A program made the translations under genes and the position numbers. A stretch of 64,000 nucleotides of DNA from Perognathus longimembris pacificus (Eukaryota; Chordata; Mammalia; Rodentia; Heteromyidae): contig NC_063161.1 in NCBI RefSeq assembly GCF_023159225.1, forward strand, positions 563,001 through 627,000, given 5' to 3'. This document shows positions 10,296 to 22,200 of this stretch, piece after piece. The number at the start of each line of letters is the position of its first letter. Within the stretch, counting starts at the first letter, position 1. Below the pieces are notes generated by a model that was not told the origin of the DNA, did not search any database, and saw only the letters and a program-made list of their open reading frames with translations.

Positions 10296-13200
10296 CATAT
10301 ATAACATATAATATATATAATATGTAATATATAATATATAATATATATTATATAATATATATAATATATATATATTTTTCTTTTTAGATGTTTTATTGGT
10401 ACTGGATTTGAACTCAGTGTTGTGCTCTCTCACCGGCTGGGCTTTCTTGCTTGTCTGGTGCTCTACCACTTGAGCCACAACTCTAGTCCTGCTGGAGACA
10501 GTTTCATGAACTTTTCAGCCTGGGCTGGCTTTGAACCTAGATCTTCTGGATCTCAGCCTCCTGAGTAGCTAGGATTCTAGGCATTGTTTTCTATCTTTTT
10601 TTTTCCCTTAACCTAACAGGGTACATTACATCTTTTCTGCCCTCTAGAGCTATTACATTTAATTAAAGTGAAATAAATTCTGTTCCTTATTGCACAAGCC
10701 ATATTTCAAATGTTCAGTAGCCACATGTGACAGAAATATTTGTGACATATGTACAATTTGTTACATTTTTCCATTTGTATTTTTCCCCCAAGTTATTGAG
10801 TAAATTTTCTTTTCTGTTTTATTGCTTTGCAAATCTCCTTAAAAGAATGTGCTTTGATTACATAAATAATGCTACAGCAAGTGTATATGTAGGTGCCACT
10901 CCTGGGACTTGAACTCCGGGCCTGGGTACATTGTACCTGAGCATTTTTGCTTAAAGCTAGAAAAATAAGGGAGCCACAGCTCCACTTTTGGTTTTTCAGT
11001 GGTTAAATTGGAGTTAAAAGTCTCGCAGACTTTCCTGCCTGGGCTGGTTTCAAACCATGATTCTGAGATCTCAGCCTCCTGAAAGGTTTAGTATAATTTT
11101 CTATACTGTTTTCCCCAAAATGGAATTTCCAAGCCAGGTGCCACAGTAATTTTTGGTACTGGTACCAAAAGAAAACCCAATACCATTCCCCCCTAAAGAA
11201 ACAACAACAACAAAAAACACCAGAAAAACAGAAAAAGGAATTTCTTAGTCAAAGACGTTTCATAGTTACATGTTGAGGCTATATATGATGTAAAGTTTGA
11301 AAATGGTAGCTTTGCTGCCATATGTGGCTAGAAATTGATAACTTTAGTGGGTAACTTTATTTATTTTTGTTGGTCTTGGGGCTTTGAACTCAGGGCCTGG
11401 GTGCTGTCCCTGAGCCTCTTTGTGCTCAAGGCTAGCGCTCTACCACTTGAATCACAGTGCCATTTCTGGCTTTTTCTGAGTAGTTTATTGGAGATAAGAG
11501 TCTTGTGGACTTTCCTGTCTGAGCTGGCTTCAAACCCTGATCCTTCGCAGATTTCATTCTCCTAAGAGTAGGATTACAGGCATGAGCCAACTGTGCTCAG
11601 CTTAGTAGGTAACTTTAGTAATGAGTTATTTAAACAACTTACTGGTTTGGAGGGTAGGAGCGATTGTATATTTAGTACACATGTACTAGAGAAAAGTAAA
11701 ATAAACATTCTGTTAGGTCTGGTGAACAAATGGAAATATGTGGATAAAAAGTTTCTGAGCGGGGGGATTGGGGAGGAGGGAAGGTGGGAGGAAAATGAGG
11801 GAGGAGGTAACACATCTGATAGAAATTGTACTCACTACCTTATGTATGTAACTGTAACCCCTCTATACATCACCTTGACAATAAAATTAAAATTTAAAAA
11901 AGGTTCCTAGAATTTTGTTACACGTGGATGGTAGTAGTTTTTTCCTTCCTGTGGTCTCCAGGTCCCCCAGAGCATGGATCAGTGGGAAGATGAAGGGTTT
12001 CAGTCAGCATCCAATTTGACTCCTGATTCCCAGTCTGAACCAAGCATGACCCCAGATGTGGACCTGTGGGAAGTTGCGCTCACCTATGAGGCCAGCAAGC
12101 GGAGGTGTTGGGAGCGAATTGGATGGTAAGGCTTTCCGAGTCTGCTAAGTCTGAATTCACACCTCCCTTGGTTTCTTTGGTGTCCATTCTGATCATAACT
12201 TGACGACAGAATTTCTGACATCACAGGTGGCTAGTTTAAGGCTGCAGTTGCAGTTCATTTGGCAAATCTTCTGATCTTGTTTGGGTTTAAATTCCTGTGG
12301 TGAGCTCTGAGCAGGGAGTTAGACATGGCCTGTCAGTGCAGTCCCAGAGCTGGGCTGGCTGGAGACCTGTTTGCCACACCTGCAACTCAGGACCCGGTAG
12401 AGTTGACTGCAGCCAGTACCGAGCCTGGCTGATGCCAACTGAAGTTGGCTGACGCACCTGGATGTATGTCTTAGAGTTTGTGAGTTGTCACTCTTAATTT
12501 TTTTTCTTCTGGTACTGGGGTTTGAACTCGGGGCCTCATTCTCGCTTCGCTGGTACTCTTACCACTTGAGCCCCACATCCAGCCAAGGTTTTTGCTGGTA
12601 TGAGCCACTAGAGCGTGATGACGCCTCACTTTGTTCATTGTCACACCTGGGGAAAGCCTCCCTGGTGCTAAGGTTTACACAGCCCTTTGTTACCACCCTC
12701 TGTTGTGTCTCCCTCACAGTCCTCCTGGCCACAGAGAAGAGCCCTACCTCACCGAGGCCGGCAGGGACGCCTTCGACAGGTTCTGTAGGCTCCGCCAAGG
12801 GGAGCTACAGTTACTCAGTGGGGGTCTCCTGCAGGCCGCAAGGCCTGTGCTAGTGAAGGAGAGTGAGCTGGTGAAGGATTCACTGAACGTCCTTCTTGGA
12901 GTTGTTTCTGCCACATTTTCCCTCTGCCAGGTGAGAAGCGCTTGCTGGCTGACCTATGGGGGAGGAGCGTATAGGGTGAGGCAGGGCAGTAAGTGGCAGG
13001 GAAGGCCCACCCTTGGCTAGTTACAGACACAGCTATCCTGTTTATTAACATCCTTGTAAGTATTGAAGACGCTGTCTACAGGTATAAGTAAACAATAGAG
13101 ATGTTCTTTCCTCATCTCAGGGTAGGAACGGGCATCTATCCAGTTGTCCTAAACCATTTGTGGAAAACACAGTCCTGGGCCAGGCACCAGTGCCTCATGC

Positions 13201-16200
13201 CTGTCATCCTAGCTACTCAGGAGGCTGAGATCTGAGGATTGTGGTTCAAAGCCAGCCCAGGAAGGAAAGTCTGTGAGACTTGCCTCCACTTGACCACCAG
13301 AAAACTGGAAGGGGCGCTGTGGCTGAAAGTGGTAGAGTACTAGCCTAGAGAAAGAGCTCAGGGACAGCGCCCAGGCCCTGAGCTCAAGCCCCATGACCAA
13401 CAACATCAACAAAATAAAACGCTGTCCTGTGCCAGGTATTTTGGTACCGCTTAGAATCCCAGCACTCTGGAGGTTGAGCCAGGGGGATCACAAATCACAT
13501 GAATTCAAGGCCAACCTGGGCTACATAGAGAGAGTCTTGTCTTAAAAAGCAAAACAAAAAGTCTCCCACTCTGACTTCTCTTGGCACCCACAGCCGGCTC
13601 AAGCTTTCGTGGTGCAGCGGGGCGTCCATGTGGCAGGCACCTCGCCTGAGAGCATCTGTAGCATCCTCTCCCAGGTGGCCGAGTACGGGACCCACTACAT
13701 GCGCCTGAGCCACTTTTCCCTGCAGCCTGCCCAGGGCTCTGTGTGCAGCAGAGGCCTTGTGTTCCAGGTACATCTTCATGAGAACTGGGAAAAGAGAATC
13801 TCAGAGGTCTTTTTCTAGAACCCCAAGCCCAAATCTCAGGAATGGGGTGGATGGCAGTTAACTTTTTATTGTTTGGTTTGGTTGGGTTTTTCCCCAAACA
13901 AAAGGAGAGTCTATTTGTGAAAGGAAAGCCATAAAAGAAAGTAGCAGGGACTCCATCTGGAGAGGGGACTATGGATGAGTCCCTGAGTCAGGTTTACCAT
14001 CTGTCATTCCACTGGACTCTGGGGCATGTATGTTCAGGCCAAGGGATATAAGGAGACAGGGGTGCCAGAGTATGAAGGAAGGAGCTTAGTGTGGGGCAGA
14101 AGCACTTACTTCCCTGTGCCCCTGTGCTCTGTATGGCGCCCTGCAGTGGGCTTCCTGTTCCGACTAGTCCATGTCCCAGGTCCCCTGGGCCTGAGCCATG
14201 TCTGCCTCCAGGAATTCCTGTTTTGTTGGGAGTCCTGCAGCTGGTTTATATGCTGGTGGGATTCTATGGGTTTGGGGTGAGGACAGGCTGTGGAGATAAC
14301 AAGGGGCAAGCTTCAGGAAGCCAGGGAGTGGGCAGCAGGAAGAGCTGGTCTGTATGGCCCCTGCCAGCCCTGATGCTTTGCAGTGTTGTGGGGTTGTGGC
14401 AGACTGAAGTCAGGGTTTAGACTCACAGGCGAGGGTGCCGCATAGACTGTGAAGAAGGCCTTCCAGGTGAGAGGAAGCCCCAGGGCTGTGTTCCTTCCTG
14501 GTCACCTGGCACGTGCCACACAACAAGAGGGAGGAGTCTGGGAGTGGGAGAGCCCTGTCTGTGACATCTGAAGCTCTGTGCTGCTGTACGCTGTGTGAGG
14601 TCCTGCAGAGCCAGCACAAGGACAGGAATAGTGGTGGCTCTTAGCTGTCTTCTGCTTGGGCTTCCCCCATAGGTGCCGGCGGCTTGGACGGTGGGGCTCT
14701 TGGTCTGGGACATGGGAACACTGCCCTGTTGTTTAGTCTGGTTGTGCCCTTCGAAGGCTCCTGGCTCCCCTCCTCTTGCCCCCTTCTGCCTCTTGTCTGT
14801 AGGCCTTCACCAGCGGCTTGAGGAGGTACCTGCAGTATTACCGGGCCTGCGTCCTCTCTACTCCACCTACCTTGAGCCTTCTCACAATTGGCTTTCTCTT
14901 CAAGAAGCTGGGCAGGCAGCTCAGGTGAGCCTCAGGGAACAGATGGGGACCTTGAAGGCAGGGGAGAGCCAGCTTGTTTTCTGGCAGGAAGGACCCGGAA
15001 GGGGTCCTTGGGGCATCTGGGAAGCCCTTGGAAAACAGGTCTCCAGGTGCTGGGAGCCATGTGGTGTGTCTGCTATCTGCCCACTTCCATGGCCCCTGCC
15101 GGGGTCCAGAGGCAGGTCATCCCTTTGGTGTGGCCTCCAGTGTGCATGAGCTTACCAGTAAACAGCCAGGCAGAGAGGTGGGAGTGACGGGAGGTGGATG
15201 GAGAGAAGCGTGCCGTAGAAGCTGCACGGGGCGCTGTGGGTGCAGAGGCTGCCGGGGGACCTGGGGTAGACAGTGCCAGGCACCGTGGGTCTGTTGGGAG
15301 GGGGTGTGTGTGTGGAGCTGAGTGCAGCAGGGTGGAAGGGTCGGGCTCACGAGGGGAATGTGGTCCTCTGGGTCAGAATGGGTGGCTGTCTAGACCGGGC
15401 AGGAAAGGGCGTCAGGTGGAGCCACAGATTTGTGGTGAGACAGCCACAGACTTGGCTTGCGTGGGGAGGCGGGCTGGGTGTCATGTGGGATCTGGCAGGA
15501 AGTTCAGATCTGGTTTGATGGGGTTCAAGTGGTACTTACTTCTTTCTGTGCTGGTCCTGGGCCTTGAACTATGGGCCTCTCCACTTTTTGCTCATGGCTG
15601 GCAGTCTGCCCCTTGAGCCACCCCTGTACTTCCCCTGGTCACTTGTAAAGATGTTCCTCATCTGGTCTGATCCTGGCTGGGGACCCTGAACTCTTGTTGC
15701 CTGGTCTGATCAGCCTCTGGGTCTAGGTACCTAGCTGAGCTCTGTGGTGTTGGCACTGCCCTCCCGGGGACTACTGGAGGAGAGACCAGGGCTGCATTCC
15801 CGACTGTGAGTTGTACAGCTTTGTGGCGGCCCCTGACAGTGTCAGGGAGAAGGGGCTGCTGAGCATGCTGGCACTGTCAGGAGGGGGTGGGGCTGAGTAT
15901 GGCCCTGTGGCTGCTACTTGGCTTGGTGGGGTACAGAGCACATGAGGGCCATGCACTAACCCCTCTCCCATCTGTCCATTCACAGGGAGTGAAGTTGCTG
16001 TCCTACCTCTACCAGGAGGCACTGGACAACTGCAGTAATGAGCACTACCCTGTGCTGCTGGCCCTGCTGAAGACCAGCTGTGCACCCTACACACAGTGGG
16101 TGGGGCTGTGGGCCGGCCTGGGCTCCCTGCACACTGTGGGTGGGGCTGCGGGCTGTGGGCCGGCCTGGGCTCCCTGCACACCGTGGGTGGGGTTGCGGGC

Positions 16201-19200
16201 TGGCCAGCCTGGGCTCCCTGCACACCGTGGGTGGGGCTGCGGGCTGTGGGCCGGCCTGGACTCCCTGCACACCATGGGTGGGGAAGGGCCATGCTGAGAC
16301 CAGGCAGGTATTTCTGAGTTGCTCCTAAGACTTGCTGAGTGTCAGGGCTACACATGGCCTGGACATATGGACCGTAGCCGGCATGTATTGCTTTGTCCAC
16401 CATTGTCTAGCTATGTGGTCTGGGTCTTCCTCCCCGTTGTCCACCCACTCACTGTTTTCCATGCCTGCTCTGTAAGCTTCCCACCACATTGCTCACCTTG
16501 TCTGTGGCAGGTTCATCCACGACTGGGTATACAGCGGCGTTTTCAGAGATGTTTATGGGGAGTTCATGATCCAGGTGAACCAGGAGTACCTCGGCTGCAG
16601 AGGTAGGTCTCAGCAGGCTGCTTGTGTGGGGCCTCTGCACCTGTGAGCTTGTGTTCAGGGCTCATCAGTGCCATCCCGTATTAGACAAATTCTACTGGAC
16701 CCATGGCTACGTGCTCATTTCCAAAGAGGTGGAGGACTGTGTCCCTGTGTTTCTGAAGCATATTGCTCATGATGTGTACATCTGCGGGAAGACCATCAAC
16801 CTGCTGAAGCTCTGCTGTCCCCGGGTGAGGCTCTGCCAGCCACACAGGTAGTGCGGAGGGGCTTGGGGAGGCCGGGACTATCCAGGGATGGCATCTGATG
16901 GGTAGATGGCGGCATGTTGGTAGCCAGGCTTCCTCTGCATGGGAGGTGGGAGATCTCACTGGGTCTCAGCTCCTTCAGAAGGGCCGTATGTGGGAGCCTG
17001 CTGGCCCTTTGCACACACACGGTGGCTTTGGATGGGGACACGTGGCAGGGCTTGCCTGTGGTGTCGCCTTCCCAGGTGGGGGACTTGCTCTTTGGAGCCA
17101 CTGGAGGAGTCCCTGATTGTAGGTTTAGCAGTGAACTTTCTGAGGAAAAAGCATGTGACTGTCCAAAAGCATGCTAAAACACAGCAGCAAAGCTGTGCCG
17201 TCTTGCTCCCCTTGTCCCTGCCGTCTGTGGTGCTCACTGTAGCTCTCTCTCTCTTTGGCAGCACTACCTCTGTTGGTCTGATGTCCCTGTCCCTCGCATC
17301 TCGGTGATTTTCTCCCTCAAGGAGTTGAAGGAGATTGAGAAGGACTGTGCTGTCTATGTTGGGCGAATGGAGAGGGTGGCCCGTTACAACTCTATCAGCA
17401 AGGAGGAGAAGGTGCTTGGCTGTGGGGCTCAGAACTTCCTTTGCCTTCTGCCTCCCTCCTCCTCCTGGTCCCAGGCTGATGGACTGGGTGCAGGATGAGG
17501 GACATGGAACATGGTGGTCCTGGTGATGGGTTTGGGTGGGGCCACCAGTGATGCTTGGCTGTGTGTCAAGCAAGGTCAGAATGAATCTGGAGCCTGATGC
17601 CCAGGGGGCGGGGTATGTGTGTGTGAAGGTCAGGTAGGGGGGGTCTGTCTTTTTTTCTTGCGTTTGGTGGGGTGTGGGCCTGCACCACAGGTTTTTCTGA
17701 TGTGGTGGCTTCACTGAGGCTTCCCTGGGGTACTGTAGCTGTGGACAGACCAGCCGGGGGGGGGGGGGTGGTCTCTGCACTAGAGTGGCCTCTGCATTGC
17801 CCTCTACATAGAAGAGGTGATGTGCCTGAAGCAGGGCCATGGTTCTCTGGTGTGTTCTGGGAGGACCTGTTCCCAGGAAAATTCTTGGTCTGGTGCCCAG
17901 TGTGTAGCAGGGAGAACCCAGGCAGGGGTAGACTCTGGAGGCTGAGTCGAGACGTCCCTCTGGCTCCCTAGATCCCCTCCTGTGGGACACACAATCAGGA
18001 CCTCAGCTCCAGTCAGATTCCCTGAGCCGCCTCATCACCATAGACTAAAGGTCTACTGCCCTTGCCTGATATCCTGTAGAACACCTCACCTGCCAACTAC
18101 AGGAAACAGTAGTCTTCCCGGCACCAGCCCCTTTCTAGACTAGCCTAGGTGAGAGGACAAAGAATTGGGATGGTTTGCTTGTTTTGCAGGAATTACGTAT
18201 GGAAATTGCCAAACAAGAGCTAATTGTCCATGCTCGGGAAGCAGCATCCAGGGTTCTGAGCGAGCTAAGTGGTGAGCACGGCTTCCTGCCTGTGAGGTCT
18301 GGGGGCCACTGAGCGGGGAGCATGGCCTTCACCACGGTCTCCTTCCCTCCCCATGCAGACCGCCGGGTGTCTGAACAGATGGCCTTGGATGCTCGGAAGC
18401 GGGAGCAGTTTCAGCGACTGAAGGAACAATTTGTGAAGTACCAGGAGGTGCGTCAGCTGCCCCATGGGTGGTTCTGGGCCCTGGATTCCCCTGTTGAGTG
18501 AACAACTGTGTGTGTGTTATGTAGCGACTCCTGGCAGCCAGACAGGAGGAGCTGGATGATGACCTGAGCCCTGCCCATGAGCTCCACGACCGTGAGAAGA
18601 GACTGAAAGCCCTGGAGGAGGAGCTGGAGAAGAAGGCCAGGTGAGGCATCTGGGCTTAGAGTTTGGTTTTTTTCAGTTTATGTTTTTGTGCTGATACTGA
18701 GCCTTGGGCTCAGGGTCTCACATGTTCAGTTGGCTTTTTCATTCACAGCTGGTACTCAATCACTTGAGCCATACCTCCAGTTCTGGCTTGTTTTATTCTT
18801 TTTTATTTTTATTTTTCTTGTTAATTGGAGGTAAGAGTCCATTTAGATCTGTTTGCCTGAACTGGCTCCAAACCATGGTCCTTGATCCTCATGTCTCCGC
18901 CTCCCGAGTTGCTAGAATCACAAGTGTGAGCCATAGGTATCTGGCGAGGGTTTGCCTTAATGATGGTTATTTTACTGTTTTTTTTTTTTTCCTTTTCTTT
19001 GTGGCCTAGAGCTCACTAGGGAAACACCTCTACCACTTTATTCCCAGCCCATTATTTTATGTTTCAGTCTGAAAAGCTGCAAGCATTTGTCGAGGTAGAA
19101 AGACTAGTGGTTAGGGCCTTTGGCCATGTTCGGGAGTCCCAGCTGTCCTGCAGTGTCAGGTAGTTGGTTTGTATGGACTAGAGTCCAGGAAAGGTCCACA

Positions 19201-22200
19201 CAGCGTGTTTGGTGTCTTGAGTCTGTCTTCTTGTTTATCAGAAACTGTTTATTTTAAGCCAGTTGTTGGCCCAACAGGGAGAGATAAGCTATTTACCTAC
19301 CCTAGTTTGCGTGTGTGTATACATACATATGCATGCATATGCGTGTACATGGGATCACACTTGCCGATAAGGGGCTTGAACTCAGGGTCTTGAGTGTTGT
19401 TCCTTAGCTTTTTCACTCAAGGCACCAGCTTTAAGAAAGCTCAACTTCCACAGTTTCACTTCCAGGTTTTGGTGGCTAATTGGAGTCTCAGGCTTTCCTG
19501 CCTTGGCCGACTTTGAACCGTGATCTGGCTAGGCTTATGGGCATGAGCCACTGACACCTGGCTAGTGGAAGCTCTTGATGGGAGAGGTTGGTCCCTTTTT
19601 GTTTGGCACTATCAGATACTCAGCTATCCCAGCCTTAGACATTGTGCACATGAGGAGTGTGCCTTGTGCACAGCGCATGCTAGGAACGTGTGCGCATACA
19701 TGAGTGGATTATCTGTTTACAGATGGTCAGCCAACAGCCCTGCAGGTAGGAGGTTCGATCACTTGGTTGTCATTGGTTTGGCTCTGTGTACTTTTTGCAT
19801 CAGTCTTCAGGTAGGAAGTACTTACTGTGCAGCTTAGAAAACAAGGCCCGGGCTCTCAGAGCTGAGGCCTCAGCTCCCTGCTCTTTCCCTAGCATCAGTT
19901 TTTGTGTCTCTTGGTATTTGTTCAGCAGACATTTCCCAACTCATGTTTGGGCATTTACTAGCACCACCCAGTCTGGTGGGCAGAAAGACCTGTTGGCTAG
20001 GTGCTGCGGCTGCTGCTGGAAAGAGGGAGGACCCGTAGAGGATGCCCACTAGGGGGAGCCACCCCTTGGTTCAGTGCAGATGGAGTGGTTATCATGTCCT
20101 CCCTGGTGTGTGACTTAAGGCAGGCGCTGGTGGACCATTATAGCAAGTTGTCTGCAGAGGCAGCTCATCGGGAGCAAAAAGCGCTGTGGAAGATCGAGAG
20201 ACACCGCTTGGAAAGTGCGCGACTTCGCTTCCTCCTAGAAGATCAGAAGCGAATCCAGGTATAGGCGGTGGTGCGGGGTGCCAGCTCTTCCCTGGGTACC
20301 ATGTGTCAGAGCTCCTTGGAATCGCGAGTACACCCCTGTGCCTGTGTAGTGCCACAGTTCTCATTGGTTTGCGGTAGGGCTGTAGTTGTCTCTCATGCAT
20401 GAGGAGCTGGCGCATGCTGACATTTGCTGTGACGTGGGCTCCCATTCCAGCCCCAGCTGGCTTCTGCTGGTGGGTGAGGGCGTCATGTAGAGGTCGGGCT
20501 GGATTCCAGCTCTGCTCTTTACTTGGGATGGCTTGCATTTCAGGGGATGCTGAGAGACCGGTCTGAAGCTGGTCAGCCCCAGGAAATGCTGGATAGTCTC
20601 CCCATGGCACATGCCCAGGTGAGAGGCTACCGTACGACACCGAGCAGCGCCAGCGCTCTCAGCCGGATGCCCTGATCTGACTGTGTCCCATGTCCCTTCA
20701 GTACTTGTTGAATATTGGCAGCATTTACAGAGATGGGCTTGGGGATGAGGGTGGATGGCTGGAGGGAGGCAACACTGGGTCCAACATGTGTTCCAGGTCA
20801 CATCTCTGGAATCTGAGCTCCGTGATGAAGGCTGTGGCCACGAAGCAGGTCCCACAGAACAGCAGGCCAAGCAGGACTGCCCAAGTAGGCCACGTTCACC
20901 CACACCACAGCCCCTCATGGCTCAGACAGTGGGGGCTGATGGCTCCATCTCTGAACAGGTAGAGGGGGCCGAACCATTTTCTGCTTCCCTCAGCATTGCA
21001 GACTTCTTGCTTGTGGAATCAGGGTCTGAGCAGGCTGTGCAGGGTGGGGGAGCCCCCCTCCTAGAGGAAGCACTGCAGACCATCTGCTCAGACCTCACCC
21101 CTGCAGTGCCTGAGCAGGCGCCCATAGTGACTGCTCCTCACGCCACCCCACTGGATTATGACTTCAGTACTGTCTTGAGGCCAGCTGTGGCCACTTCAAC
21201 TTCACCAGGGCTCTTGCAGGCTCTCCAGGGTGGCTTAGGCAGTGTACCGAAACTGGATGATTGTGCCTATAACACCCAGAAGCCTCTGCCTCACTTGCTC
21301 AGGCGTGTCATCCCTGAGGCAGATAGCAGTCAGCCCATGCAGCAGATTCTTGAGCTTATGGTGGAGGCTACTGCACCCACAGAGGACTGTCCTTCTGGCA
21401 TGGCTCCGTCCCGGCCACGTTGGAACGTCCACGGACATGCATCGGATGCCAACATCAGCGTTGGGGAGAACGTGTCTGACGTGGCTCCGTCCCGGCCACG
21501 TTGGAACGTCCACGGACATGCATCGGATGCCAGCATCAGGGTTGGGGAGAACGTGTCCGACGTGGCTCCGTCCCGGCCACGTTGGAACGTCCACGGACAT
21601 GCATCGGATGCCAGCATCAGAGTTGGGGAGAACGTGTCCGATGTGGCTCCGTCCCGGCCACGCTGGAACGTCCACGGACATGCATCGGATGCCAGCATCA
21701 GGGTTGGGGAGAACGTGTCCGACGTGGCTCCGTCCCGGCCACGCTGGAACGTCCACGGACATGCATCGGATGCCAGCATCAGGGTTGGGGAGAATGTGTC
21801 TGACGTGGCTCCGTCCCGGCCACGTTGGAACGTCCACGGACATGCATCGGATGCCAGCATCAGCGTTGGGGAGAACGTGTCCGACGTGGCTCTGTCCTGG
21901 CCACATCGGAACGTGCACGGACATGCATCGGATGCCAGCATCAGGGTTGGGGAGAACGTATCCGACGTGGCTCCATCCCGGCCATGTCAGAACGTGCACG
22001 GACATGCATTGGATGTCAGCCTCAGGGTTGGGGAGAACATGTCAGATGTGGCTCCTCAACCACATCAGGACACCCCTGAGTGCACCTCTCAGTCCTGCAA
22101 GATTCTGGGGGTGCTTTCTCCAAAAACTGAGCCCCAAACCCCCAGCTCCCTGCAGAGTCCTTGCCACATGTTCCAGTCAGGCCCTCCCCTGGAAGCACAC

